Assembly (NCBI RefSeq): GCF_017355365.1
Contig: NZ_JADIJR010000001.1
Span: 243,876-307,875 of the forward strand
Length of the DNA stretch: 64,000 nt
Origin: Microbacterium sp. SD291
GTDB taxonomy: Bacteria > Actinomycetota > Actinomycetes > Actinomycetales > Microbacteriaceae
Direction: 5' to 3'
Shown here one piece after another: positions 26,848-35,435 of this stretch. The notes below the pieces were generated by a model. The model saw nothing but the letters and a program-made list of their open reading frames with translations, did no database searches and was not told the DNA's origin. Position 1 is the first letter of the stretch. The number at the start of each line of letters is the position of its first letter. Both the position numbers and the translations under genes were made by a program.

Positions 26848-28083
26848 ATGACCAAGCGCATCGTCGTCACCGGCATCGGCGCCACCTCCGCCATCGGCGG
26901 CACGGCACCGGAGAACTGGACCAACCTGCTCGCAGGAATGTCCGGAGGACGCAGCCTCGAGCACGAATGGGTCGCCGAGCTCGAGCTTCCGGTCACGTTC
27001 GCCGCAGAGGCGATCGTCCGTCCGGAGGAGGTTCTCGCCCGCCCGGTGGCCAAGCGCCTCGACCCGTCCTCCCAGTTCGCGCTGATCGCGGCGATGGAGG
27101 CGTGGGCGGATGCCGGCACCCCCGATGTCGACCCCGACCGTCTGGGCGTGGACTTCGCGACCGGCATCGGCGGCGTGTGGACCCTGCTCGACGCGTGGGA
27201 CACGCTGCGCGAGAAGGGCCCCCGACGCGTCATGCCGATGACCGTGCCGATGCTGATGCCGAACTCGGCGGCAGGCAATCTGTCGCTCCACTTCGGCGCC
27301 CGCGCGTTCGCGCGCACCGTTGCCTCCGCGTGCGCCTCCAGCACCGAGTCGCTGGTCAACGCCTACGAGCACCTGCAGTCGGGGCTCGCCGACGTCGTGA
27401 TCGCCGGCGGCACCGAATCCGCGATCCACCCGATCACGATCGCGTCCTTCGCCTCCATGCAGGCGCTGTCGCGTCGCAACGACGACCCGGCTCACGCCTC
27501 CCGTCCGTACTCCGCCGACCGAGACGGCTTCGTGATGGGCGAGGGCGCCGCCGTGCTCATCCTCGAGACCGAGGAGCATGCGAAGGCCCGCGGCGCCAAG
27601 ATCTACGCCGAGGTGGTCGGCGGCGGCGTCACCGCCGACGCGTACCACATCACGGCGAACGCGCCGGAGGGCGCCGCCCGTGCGGTGAAGCTCGCGCTCG
27701 AGGCCGCCGGCCGCACGCCGGACGAGATCACGCACGTCAACGCACACGCCACCTCGACGCCGGTGGGCGATCCCAACGAGTACACCGCACTGCGGAGCGT
27801 CATCGGCGACCGCGTGCACGACATCCCCGTCTCCGCCACCAAGGCATCGACCGGGCACCTGCTCGGCGGCACCGGGGCGCTCGAGGCGATCTTCACGGTC
27901 CTCGCCGTGCAGAACCGCGTCGCACCGCCGACCATCAACCTGACGACGCAGGACCCTGAGATCCCGCTGCGCGTCTCCGGCGACCCGCAGCCGCTGGGCG
28001 ACGAGCCGCAGCTCGCGATCAGCAACTCGTTCGGCTTCGGCGGTCACAACGCCGTCGTCGCCATCGCGAGCGTCGACGACTGA
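26848..28083 (+). CDS. fabF: Beta-ketoacyl-ACP synthase II
   Basis: FabF, 411 residues, elongates acyl-ACP with malonyl-ACP. The Cys-His-His triad is visible: Cys162 in VASACASSTES, His in NAHATSTPVGDP, and His in ATKASTGHLLGG. The ATG at 26848 has AAGGAA upstream and directly precedes the TKRIVVTGIGA start strand; the longer open frame covers only the hairpin. It is the last fab gene, followed by a strong terminator. The reductase and dehydratase genes of the pathway are elsewhere; a fabG lies at 40873. Confidence 0.97.
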   Translation: MTKRIVVTGIGATSAIGGTAPENWTNLLAGMSGGRSLEHEWVAELELPVTFAAEAIVRPEEVLARPVAKRLDPSSQFALIAAMEAWADAGTPDVDPDRLGVDFATGIGGVWTLLDAWDTLREKGPRRVMPMTVPMLMPNSAAGNLSLHFGARAFARTVASACASSTESLVNAYEHLQSGLADVVIAGGTESAIHPITIASFASMQALSRRNDDPAHASRPYSADRDGFVMGEGAAVLILETEEHAKARGAKIYAEVVGGGVTADAYHITANAPEGAARAVKLALEAAGRTPDEITHVNAHATSTPVGDPNEYTALRSVIGDRVHDIPVSATKASTGHLLGGTGALEAIFTVLAVQNRVAPPTINLTTQDPEIPLRVSGDPQPLGDEPQLAISNSFGFGGHNAVVAIASVDD

Positions 28084-28090
28084 CACTCGC

Positions 28091-28138
28091 ACGCAGAGAG
28101 CGGGCCCTCGCCGTCAGGCGGGGGCCCGCTCTCTGCGT
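28091..28138 (+). terminator. Terminator of the fab operon
   Basis: A 17-bp perfect stem (28091-28107 with 28122-28138) with further pairing inside (CGCC/GGCG) lies directly after fabF. The opposing yczE-like gene ends 12 bases further, so it may act both ways. Confidence 0.87.
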
Positions 28139-28149
28139 CGGGCGGGAAG

Positions 28150-28809
28150 TCAGCGCCGCGCCGCGAGCTGCGCGCTGCGCCGGGTGCGGATCCGCGTCAC
28201 GGCGGGCAGGAACCAGCCGATGAGCGGTCCGACGCCGAAGGCGAAGAGCACGGTGCCGACGCCGACCGGCCCGCCGAGAAGGAAGCCGATCACGAGCACG
28301 CTTCCCTCGATGAGGGTGCGGACGATCCACACCGGCCATCCCGTCCGCGCCACAAGACCGGTCATCAGCCCGTCACGCGGCCCTGGGCCGAAGTCGGCCG
28401 CGATGTACAGCCCGGTGGCGAACGCGAGCAGCACCAGGCCGAGCAGGAACAGCGGCGCGCCGAGCCAGACGGAAGGCGCCGGCGGCAGCAGCCACAGCGT
28501 CAGATCCGCGCTCGGCCCGATCAGCATCGCGTTGAGGACGGTGCCGAGGCCGAGTCGCTGACGCAGCGGGATCCACAGCAGCAGCACCACGACCGCGACG
28601 AGATTCGTCACCATCCCGTATCCGATCCCGGTGGTGCCGGAGACCCCGAGGGAGAGCACGTCCCACGGCGCGACCCCGATCCCGCCGCGGACCATCAGGC
28701 CGAGCGCGACGCCGTAGAGGAACAGGCCGACGAGGAGCTGGATGACGCGCTCGGTGATATCCCGCCGGCCGGCGGCGACGATGGGGAGGAAGAGGGAACG
28801 CAGGTGCAT
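28150..28809 (-). CDS. YczE/YitT-type membrane protein
   Basis: A 219-residue membrane protein of the YczE/YyaS/YitT family with about five to six helices and the family stretches GGIGVAPWDVLSLG near residue 40 and ADFGPGPRDGLMTGL near 140. Function is unknown, but yczE genes are repeatedly found divergent from a MocR regulator named YczR, exactly as here. The ATG at 28809 has GGAGGG directly upstream. Expression probably depends on that regulator through the repeats at 28819-28886. Confidence 0.85.
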   Translation of the reverse strand: MHLRSLFLPIVAAGRRDITERVIQLLVGLFLYGVALGLMVRGGIGVAPWDVLSLGVSGTTGIGYGMVTNLVAVVVLLLWIPLRQRLGLGTVLNAMLIGPSADLTLWLLPPAPSVWLGAPLFLLGLVLLAFATGLYIAADFGPGPRDGLMTGLVARTGWPVWIVRTLIEGSVLVIGFLLGGPVGVGTVLFAFGVGPLIGWFLPAVTRIRTRRSAQLAARR

Positions 28810-28818
28810 CCCTCCATG

Positions 28819-28886
28819 GTGGCCTGGCCGCACGTGGCACCGGGCAGACCACTCTGCGAATAGTGGCCTGCACATACCAGACCACT
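28819..28886. promoter_or_regulatory. Cluster of direct and inverted 9-bp repeats, probable MocR operator
   Basis: CAGACCACT occurs at 28845-28853 and 28878-28886 in direct orientation, 33 bases apart (three helical turns). The inverted near-copy AGTGGCCTG lies between them at 28862-28870, and a partial copy GTGGCCTG at 28819-28826. All lie in the intergenic space between yczE and its MocR-type regulator. Confidence 0.72.
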
Positions 28887-28904
28887 TTCGGGCATGCTGG
28901 GGGT

Positions 28905-30305
28905 ATGGCCTCACGACTGGTTGAACAGCTCGGTGCCGCGAACGTCGCCGGCGCGACCGCTGCGGCGCTCGCGGAGCGCATCAGGGCTCTGATCCTCGAC
29001 GGGCGGCTGACGGTGGGCGAGCGACTGCCGAGCGAGCGAGCCCTGGCGCTCGAGCTGCATCGCTCGCGTTCCACGATGACGCGCGCGTACGGCCTGCTGG
29101 AGGGCGAGGGCTACGTGACGCGCCTGCACGGCGGGAGCACCCGCGTCGCCCTGCCTCAGGACTACATCGCACCGGCGGCCACCGAGGACGAGGACGCGAT
29201 CGACCTCTCCATCGCGTCGATGGACTCGACCCCCGGCCTGTACGACGCCACGGTGCGCTCCCTGCCCCGCCTCGCCGCGATGCGCGGCACCAGCGGGTAC
29301 TCCCTGCGGGGGCTGCCCGAGCTCCGGGAAGCCGTCGCACGGCGATTCACGCAGCGCGGCGCCCCCACCTCTCTCGACGAGATCATCATCACGTCGGGGG
29401 CGCTCAACGCCGTCAACCTCATCCTGGCGACCATGGGCAGACGCGGGTCGCAGGCCGTGGTCGAGCAGCCCACGTTCCCGCATGCGCTCGAGGCCCTGCA
29501 CCGGCACGGCTACCGGATGCTCCCGACGCCGGTGGATGCAGACGGCTGGGACACGGGTCACCTCGCCGAGCTGCTGCTCGGAAGCCGGCCGCACCTCGCC
29601 TACCTGATCCCCGACTTCCATAACCCCACGGGCGCGACGCTCTCCGATCACGACCGGTCGCGGATCGCGGCCACGGCCCGCAGCACCGGAACCCACCTCA
29701 TCGTCGACGAGACCACGGCCGAGCTCGACATCGACCGCGGCTGGGCTCCGGTCCCGATGGCGGCCTTCGGACCTCACGTGATCACGGTCGGCTCGATGTC
29801 GAAGATCGCGTGGGGCGGGATGAGGATCGGCTGGATCCGCGCCGATCGCTCGATCGTGTCGCGACTGCTGGCGACCCGGCCGTCGTTCGAACTCGGCACG
29901 GCGCTGCTCGAGCAGTGCATCGCCGTCGAGCTGCTCGCCGAGATGCCGGCTCTCACCGCCCACGTGCGCGACCGGCTCCGCGCAGGGCGCTCAGCCGTCG
30001 AGGCGGGGCTGCATGGGATGGACGGCATCCGGATGCCGTCGACGAGCGGCGGCCTGTCCGCCTGGATCGACCTCGGGATGCCGGTGTCGACGATGCTGTC
30101 CCTGGCGGCACGCGAGCACGGACTGATCCTGCCGCCGGGACCCCGCTTCTCCACCGGCGGGGTGCTCGAGCGTCATGTGCGGATCCCCATCACACTCCCG
30201 CCCGAGCGCACTGCCGACGCCATGGAGCGGCTCCGCCTGGCCTGGGTCGATGTCAGGAGCGGAGCGCGACGACCGGGCGAGCTGCCGCACGCCGCCGTGA
30301 TCTGA
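28905..30305 (+). CDS. MocR-type regulator (GntR HTH fused to aminotransferase fold), YczR-like
   Basis: A 466-residue MocR protein. Residues about 15-80 form a GntR winged helix (ERLPSERALALELHRSRSTM), and the rest is a type I PLP-dependent aminotransferase fold. The PLP lysine is in TVGSMSKIAWGG and the preceding aspartate in LIVDETTAELD. Such proteins use the PLP domain as a ligand sensor. The divergent yczE neighbour and the repeated 9-bp sites between them match the YczR subgroup. The ATG at 28905 follows GGGGGT. Ligand unknown. Confidence 0.9.
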   Translation: MASRLVEQLGAANVAGATAAALAERIRALILDGRLTVGERLPSERALALELHRSRSTMTRAYGLLEGEGYVTRLHGGSTRVALPQDYIAPAATEDEDAIDLSIASMDSTPGLYDATVRSLPRLAAMRGTSGYSLRGLPELREAVARRFTQRGAPTSLDEIIITSGALNAVNLILATMGRRGSQAVVEQPTFPHALEALHRHGYRMLPTPVDADGWDTGHLAELLLGSRPHLAYLIPDFHNPTGATLSDHDRSRIAATARSTGTHLIVDETTAELDIDRGWAPVPMAAFGPHVITVGSMSKIAWGGMRIGWIRADRSIVSRLLATRPSFELGTALLEQCIAVELLAEMPALTAHVRDRLRAGRSAVEAGLHGMDGIRMPSTSGGLSAWIDLGMPVSTMLSLAAREHGLILPPGPRFSTGGVLERHVRIPITLPPERTADAMERLRLAWVDVRSGARRPGELPHAAVI

Positions 30306-30326
30306 TCCGCGACCAGACCCGCGACG

Positions 30327-30367
30327 ACGAGGACCCCGCCTCCGTCGAGCGGGGGCGGGGTCCTCGT
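30327..30367 (+). terminator. Terminator after the MocR gene
   Basis: A 14-bp stem (30327-30340 with 30354-30367) closes a 13-nt apical part with further self-complementarity. The 95 bases from here to the DUF3145 gene end hold nothing else that I recognise. Confidence 0.85.
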
Positions 30368-30462
30368 GGTGCGGAGCGGGATACGTATTCTCAGCGTCCG
30401 GGATGATTCACCGGCATCCGATACTCACGCCTCCCGGCTCCAGGTCTGACCGGATCACTCGG

Positions 30463-30966
30463 CTATCCGACCTTGTGGAGCCAGACGACGCGGGCATCAT
30501 CGCTCGCGTGCCTGAACGGCTCCAGTTCCTCGTCCCAGGCCGAGCCGAGCGCGATGTCGAGCTCGCGCTGCAGCTCGGCCGCGCTGCCCGCCGCGATCTC
30601 CATCGCGTAGCGGATGCGATCCTCGCCGATGACGATGTTGCCGGCGGCGTCCGTCTGGGCGAAATGGATGCCGAGATCCGGTGTGTGCAGCCAGCGGCCG
30701 CCGTCGCTGCGCGGAGTCGGATCCTCGGTGACCTCGAAGCGGAGGTGCTCCCAGCCGCGGATGGCGGTCGCGAGAGCGGCGCCGGTACCGACAGGGCCGT
30801 CCCAGTAGAACTCGGCGCGACGCGCGCCGTCGAGCACCGGCTGCTCGGTCCAGTCGAAGTTCACCGCACGCCCGATGGCGCGTCCCACCGCCCATTCCAG
30901 GTGCGGGCAGAGCGCGCGAGGCGCAGAGTGGATGAACACCACTCCGCGTGCGTAAGCCGTCGCCAT
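30463..30966 (-). CDS. DUF3145 family protein
   Basis: A 167-residue soluble protein matching the actinobacterial DUF3145 family, which often lies near the fab cluster. Recognisable stretches are RGVVFIHSAPRALCPHLEWA at the N-terminus and HFAQTDAAGNIVIGEDRIR in the middle. Function is unknown. The ATG has a GGAGAG site. It is a single gene between terminators at 30327 and 31091. Confidence 0.9.
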   Translation of the reverse strand: MATAYARGVVFIHSAPRALCPHLEWAVGRAIGRAVNFDWTEQPVLDGARRAEFYWDGPVGTGAALATAIRGWEHLRFEVTEDPTPRSDGGRWLHTPDLGIHFAQTDAAGNIVIGEDRIRYAMEIAAGSAAELQRELDIALGSAWDEELEPFRHASDDARVVWLHKVG

Positions 30967-31090
30967 GATCTCTCCGTTTCATCAGGTGCGTCTTCCCCAA
31001 CGACCTGAACCACGAAGTGGCGAGAATATGCGGTTATGAGGTGATTATGACCCAGAACCGCGGAAATGACAAGCATGTCATTCGACACGA

Positions 31091-31122
31091 CGAAGGCCCC
31101 GGTCTCGCGACCGGGGCCTTCG
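31091..31122 (-). terminator. Terminator after the oxygenase-like gene
   Basis: A perfect 14-bp stem (31091-31104 with 31109-31122) with a 4-nt loop, 17 bases beyond the stop of the gene ending at 31140. Confidence 0.85.
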
Positions 31123-31139
31123 CTCATGCGGATCGAGGG

Positions 31140-31925
31140 TCAGGCCTCGCTCATGGCCTGCTTGACCTGCTGGCCCTTGGCCGCATAGTACGCGGCCCGC
31201 GCCGCGTCACGGCGCGCCTGCTCGGCGTAGCCGGCCTCGAGCACGTCCTGCGGGACGTCGACGTTCGGGACGTCATCGGTGCCGTTGTACTTCTCGATGT
31301 ACGCGTCGAGCTCGGGGCCCGAGGTCCACGACGTGATGAGGCAGTAGCGCGGGTCGGTGCCGACATGCGTGGCGGCGTGCCACAGGCGCTGCGTGTCGAC
31401 GATGAGCTGGGCGCCCGCCGGAAGCGCGATGCGGTACTCGATGCTCGGATCGGTGCGGTTCTCGCGCAGGACGAAGAAGCTGTCCTTGTCGTCGCTGAGG
31501 TTGAAGAAGCCGCGGACGACCCAGCCGGTGCCGTCGGGGTTCAGGCGGTTGTTGTCGTCCTGGTGCAGGTTGTAGAGGCACTCGCCGTACGGGGTCGGCT
31601 GCAGCTCGATGACGCGGCAGCGACCGACGTTCGCACCCGGCTCCTGGGCGCGGCGCGTGAGATTGGGCGCCTTGGCGGTCTGCGAATCGATCCAGACGCC
31701 GTCCTTGTCGGTGCGCGGCGGCTTGTGGTTCCAGAAGCCGTTGCATTCGATCTCGCCCTTGGCACTCGCGAGCGGCGCGAAACGCGTGTCACCGGATGAC
31801 TTCCAGTCGTTGTACTCGATGTCGAGCCATTCCTTGGGGTCGAGCTCCTGGTCGTAGCTGTCGAGGACGACGAAGCCCTTTTCCTCGAGTGCAGCGGATT
31901 TGATGTATCCCATGATCTGAGACAT
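31140..31925 (-). CDS. Putative Fe(II)/2-oxoglutarate-dependent oxygenase-like protein
   Basis: A 261-residue soluble protein that I cannot place in a named family. It shows a spacing typical of Fe(II)/2-oxoglutarate oxygenases: His121-Gln-Asp123 in YNLHQDDNN, His183 in QRLWHAATH, and Arg193 ten residues later in DPRYCLITSW. This would give an HxD...H iron triad plus an arginine for the 2-oxoglutarate carboxylate. The last 50 residues are charged and probably helical. The ATG at 31925 has GAAGGGAA upstream; the longer frame lacks support. An iron-box-like sequence lies about 40 bases upstream, which fits an iron enzyme or an iron-regulated gene. Substrate unknown; the assignment is inference from the motif. 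Confidence 0.6.
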   Translation of the reverse strand: MSQIMGYIKSAALEEKGFVVLDSYDQELDPKEWLDIEYNDWKSSGDTRFAPLASAKGEIECNGFWNHKPPRTDKDGVWIDSQTAKAPNLTRRAQEPGANVGRCRVIELQPTPYGECLYNLHQDDNNRLNPDGTGWVVRGFFNLSDDKDSFFVLRENRTDPSIEYRIALPAGAQLIVDTQRLWHAATHVGTDPRYCLITSWTSGPELDAYIEKYNGTDDVPNVDVPQDVLEAGYAEQARRDAARAAYYAAKGQQVKQAMSEA

Positions 31926-31966
31926 GTTCCCTTCATCGGGGGCCAGCACGTTTTAACAGGCCCTGA

Positions 31967-31985
31967 TAAGGCGAGCCTAACAGTC
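31967..31985. promoter_or_regulatory. Candidate DtxR/IdeR-type iron box
   Basis: The 19 bases from 31967 match the actinobacterial iron-box consensus at about 13 positions, including an uninterrupted GAGCCTAAC, with a near-symmetrical core (TAAGGC/GCCTAA around GA). It lies in the divergent gap between the oxygenase-like gene and the DUF262 gene and would overlap the -35 of the former. Counted by eye only. Confidence 0.5.
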
Positions 31986-32087
31986 CACCCCGGAGCGCCG
32001 CGGAGGGGCCCCGTGAATAAGCGAATAGACTGATCCGGGCGCGCGGGCGGCCTCCTCGCCGGCGTCAGAGGAGGACGAGACACCAGC

Positions 32088-34088
32088 ATGAGCGCAGCCA
32101 CCAACGTCGAGGCGACAGCAGTCAACACGATCGAGTGGCTCGCGGCCGGGTCCACCGCCATCGTCGTTCCCGTGTACCAGCGCCAGTACCGGTGGGACAT
32201 CGGCGGATGCGAGCGGCTGCTCGCCGACATCCGCGCGGTCGCGGACGAAGCAGACGGCCACCGCCACTTCATCGGCTCGATCCTGTCGGCCCACGACGCC
32301 GCCGCCGACAGCGACCTCGTGCTCATCGACGGTCAGCAGCGCATCACCACGCTCATGCTGCTCGTCGCGGCGCTGCACCACTCGGTGCGGGCGAGCGACC
32401 CGGCGATGGCGGGCGAGCTCGAGCGCGTGCTGGTGCGTCACGACGAGCCTTCCCGCACGAAGCTGCGCCCGCACGAAGCCTGGGCCGAACTCTACGAGTC
32501 GGTGGTGCTGGATCGCCGGGACGACGCCGACCGCGAGTCGCGGTTCGACGACAACTACGCCTTCTTCCGCAGCCAGGTGCACGTCGAGGAGGCGCCCCGG
32601 ATCTGGCGCGGACTGCAGCGGCTCGAGCACGTCTCGATCACTCTCGGCGCCGAGGCGAACGCGCAGCAGATCTTCGAGAGCCTGAACTCGACGGGTGAGC
32701 CGCTGCGCGACCACGAGCTGATCCACAACTACATCCTGATGGGCCTCACCCACGCCGAGCAGCTCGACGTCGAGGCCCGGTTCTGGCTTCCGATCGAGCG
32801 CCACACCGGCGAGACGATCGGCGCCTTCTGGCGGCATTATCTGGTGATGACCACGGGGCGAGAGGTCGCCGCGAACGGCGAGCACGGGGTGTACAGCGCG
32901 TTCCGTCGCTCGTTCCCGCGGGTCGACGTCGCGCATCTGCAGGCGGATGCCGAGATCTGGCGGCACTACGCCGAGATCTACGGCATCCTGCTGGATCCCT
33001 CTCGGGAGGGCGATCCGGAGATCGCCAGTCAGCTGAGGTTCGTGAACACGTTCGGCCGCGCCGCCTATCCGCTCGTGCTGAGCGTCTACAGCGACCACGT
33101 CCGCGGGCTCATCGAGCGCGAGGAGCTCATCGAGACCCTGGAGCGGATCCAGGCGCTGTACCTGCGCCGCACGCTGGTGAACCTGCCGACGGAGCGTCTG
33201 ATCGCGCGGCTCTGCCGTGCACGAGGCGAGGGCCGCGACTCCCTGACGCGGGCGTTCGCGCGGATCACGCCGTCCGACGAGCGGGTCAGCGCCGTGCTGA
33301 AGTACAGCGAGCTCCCCCACGCCGCGTACGTGCTCGGGCGGCTGGAAGGCGTCGAGGATCCCTCCGGCCTCGATGTCGAGCACATCGTGCCGCCCGTGCC
33401 GAGCGACGTGTGGTCGGGTGACGGCGTGCGGCTGTGGAGCGAGTACTCCGAGGACGAGCAGAACAGTCATCGTGCTCTCGCGCCGACGTTGGGCAACCTC
33501 ACGCTGCTCGAACCGCACCTCGCCGAGCGCGTGTTCGGAGCGTCGTACCCCGTGAAGCGAGCGGATGCCTACTCGCGGAGCGGCGTGCCGGCGACGCGGG
33601 AGCTCGGGGACACTGCGACCTGGGGCACGGCCGCGATGACCGAGCGGACCGTGCGGCTGACCTCGGATCTGCTGCGCATCTGGGCGCGCCCCGCGATGCC
33701 GGAGATCGACGACGACGGTCTCACCCCGATCCTCGACGCCGTGCGCCGCCGTGGCTGGCCGGCCGGCTGGGAGCGCGAGTTCGAATACGTCGAGTACCGC
33801 GGCGAGCGGTGGGAGGTGCCGGACGTCAGGTACCTGTTCAACCGCGTGATGCGGCGGGCATGGACCGACACGCGGGAGGCCGCGCTGACCTACTGCGCCG
33901 AGCACGGCGGCCCCATCTATGACGAGATGGCATGGAAGGGCCAGTGGGACGAGCTCGACGAGAGCCACTTCCTCTACATGGGCTGGGACTCGAACTACAT
34001 GATGAGCGCCGTTCAGGGGGTGCTGGAGGAGTCGGGCCTCGCGTCCGAGGTCTTCGTCAAGTACTCCTACATCGGCAACGTGATGTAG
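32088..34088 (+). CDS. DUF262/DUF1524 protein, GmrSD-like candidate restriction nuclease
   Basis: A 666-residue single chain with the two domains of GmrSD-type modification-dependent restriction systems. The N-terminal DUF262 ParB-like NTPase shows VYQRQYRW near residues 29-36 and LIDGQQRITTLM at 79-90. The C-terminal DUF1524 HNH-type nuclease shows LDVEHIVPP (His432) and LGNLTLLE (Asn470). About 120 more residues, rich in aromatic positions, follow after 545 and I do not recognise them. Known relatives cleave phage DNA carrying modified cytosines; this target is untested. AGGAGG precedes the ATG and a TAGACT hexamer lies at 32026-32031. No other defence gene adjoins it, and base composition is like its neighbours. 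Confidence 0.87.
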   Translation: MSAATNVEATAVNTIEWLAAGSTAIVVPVYQRQYRWDIGGCERLLADIRAVADEADGHRHFIGSILSAHDAAADSDLVLIDGQQRITTLMLLVAALHHSVRASDPAMAGELERVLVRHDEPSRTKLRPHEAWAELYESVVLDRRDDADRESRFDDNYAFFRSQVHVEEAPRIWRGLQRLEHVSITLGAEANAQQIFESLNSTGEPLRDHELIHNYILMGLTHAEQLDVEARFWLPIERHTGETIGAFWRHYLVMTTGREVAANGEHGVYSAFRRSFPRVDVAHLQADAEIWRHYAEIYGILLDPSREGDPEIASQLRFVNTFGRAAYPLVLSVYSDHVRGLIEREELIETLERIQALYLRRTLVNLPTERLIARLCRARGEGRDSLTRAFARITPSDERVSAVLKYSELPHAAYVLGRLEGVEDPSGLDVEHIVPPVPSDVWSGDGVRLWSEYSEDEQNSHRALAPTLGNLTLLEPHLAERVFGASYPVKRADAYSRSGVPATRELGDTATWGTAAMTERTVRLTSDLLRIWARPAMPEIDDDGLTPILDAVRRRGWPAGWEREFEYVEYRGERWEVPDVRYLFNRVMRRAWTDTREAALTYCAEHGGPIYDEMAWKGQWDELDESHFLYMGWDSNYMMSAVQGVLEESGLASEVFVKYSYIGNVM

Positions 34089-34134
34089 GTCGAGCCCACG
34101 AGGAACGGGCGCAGCCGGCGGCTAGGCTCGAGGG

Positions 34135-35382
34135 GTGAGCACCGTAGTCCGTCGCCTGCTGGATCTGACCGTCGAAGAGCACACCCTGACCGTGCCGCTG
34201 GTGTGGTCGGATCCGTCCGACACCCGCACGATCGACATCTTCGCCAGGGTCGTGACGCGCGAGGGCGGCGAGGCCCTCCCCTACCTGGTCTTCCTGCAGG
34301 GCGGACCGGGGCATGAGGCTCCGCGGCCGTTCCACGCCACGACCGCGCCAGCATGGCTCGACGAGGCCCTCGCCCGTTACCGCCTCGTGCTGCTCGACCA
34401 GCGCGGCACCGGCCTGTCCACGCCTGTCGGGGATGCCGATCTGCAGCGGGGCGCCTCCGCGGTCGCCGAGCACCTCACGCACCTGCGCGCCGACTCGATC
34501 GTTCGCGACTGCGAGGCGGTGCGCACGCACCTCGGGGTGGAGACCTGGAGCGTGCTCGGCCAGTCGTTCGGCGGCTTCACCACGCTCGCGTACCTGTCGA
34601 CCGACGCCGCGTCCCTGGACGACGTGTTCATCACGGGCGGTCTCAGCACCGTCGGACGCCACCCCGATGACGTGTACGCGCTCTGCTATGACAAGATGCG
34701 CACGGCATCCGAGGCGTACTACCGGCGATTCCCGGAGCACCGCGACGCGATGCGGCGGCTCGTCGACCTCGCGGATGCCGGCGGGATCGTCCTCCCGGAC
34801 GGCGAGGTCGTCACGCCGTCCCGGCTGCGCTCGGCCGGGTCGGCGCTCGGCACCGACGACGGCTGGCAGACCCTGTGGTCACTGCTGGAGCGCGACCCCG
34901 CCTCCAACGCGTTCCGTCACGACCTCATGCACGCGATGCCGTTCGACGGCCGCAATCCGATGTACTTCGCCTTCCACGAATCGAGCTACGCGAGCGGCCA
35001 GGCCACGCGGTGGTCGGCCGAGCGGACGGAGCCCGCGGACTTCCGCGAGGATGTGACGCTGTTCACCGGCGAGCACATCAGACGGGAATGGACCGAGACG
35101 GTGCCGGCGTTCCGCCCGTGGCGGGAGGTCGCACTGGAGCTGGCCGAGTTCGAGTGGCCCCGCATCTACGACGCCGATGCGATCGCGGCATCCGGAGCGA
35201 CCGGCGCCGCAGCCGTCTACGTCAACGACGTGTACGTGCCGATGGAGTTCTCCCTGGAGACGGCGCGGCTCCTGCCGGGCGTGAAGCTCTGGGTGACCAG
35301 CGAGCATGAGCACAACGGCCTGCGCTCCGGCCCCGTGCTGACGCGCCTGATCGATCTCGCCCAGGGCCGCCGCATCCGCTGA
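34135..35382 (+). CDS. Alpha/beta hydrolase, S33 proline iminopeptidase-like
   Basis: A 415-residue alpha/beta hydrolase of peptidase family S33. It has the oxyanion motif FLQGGPGHEA near residues 58-67 (His replaced by Gln in HGGPG), LLDQRGTGLS, nucleophile Ser in GQSFGGF near 143-149, and a terminal His in SEHEHNGLRSG. Proline iminopeptidases remove N-terminal proline from peptides, but substrate range in this family is broad. No signal peptide, so cytoplasmic. TAGGCT at 34123-34128 lies 6 bases before the GTG, suggesting a leaderless mRNA. Confidence 0.87.
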   Translation: MSTVVRRLLDLTVEEHTLTVPLVWSDPSDTRTIDIFARVVTREGGEALPYLVFLQGGPGHEAPRPFHATTAPAWLDEALARYRLVLLDQRGTGLSTPVGDADLQRGASAVAEHLTHLRADSIVRDCEAVRTHLGVETWSVLGQSFGGFTTLAYLSTDAASLDDVFITGGLSTVGRHPDDVYALCYDKMRTASEAYYRRFPEHRDAMRRLVDLADAGGIVLPDGEVVTPSRLRSAGSALGTDDGWQTLWSLLERDPASNAFRHDLMHAMPFDGRNPMYFAFHESSYASGQATRWSAERTEPADFREDVTLFTGEHIRREWTETVPAFRPWREVALELAEFEWPRIYDADAIAASGATGAAAVYVNDVYVPMEFSLETARLLPGVKLWVTSEHEHNGLRSGPVLTRLIDLAQGRRIR

Positions 35383-35435
35383 GCATCCCCCTGCAGGCGG
35401 ATGCCGTGCGGAGGATGTCCGCGTACGCTGAGCGC

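Noticed and set aside
31977..33968. Long minus-strand open frame opposite the DUF262/DUF1524 gene.
   Set aside because: The plus-strand protein carries clear motifs; the antisense product is Val/Arg/Asp/His-rich shadow sequence.
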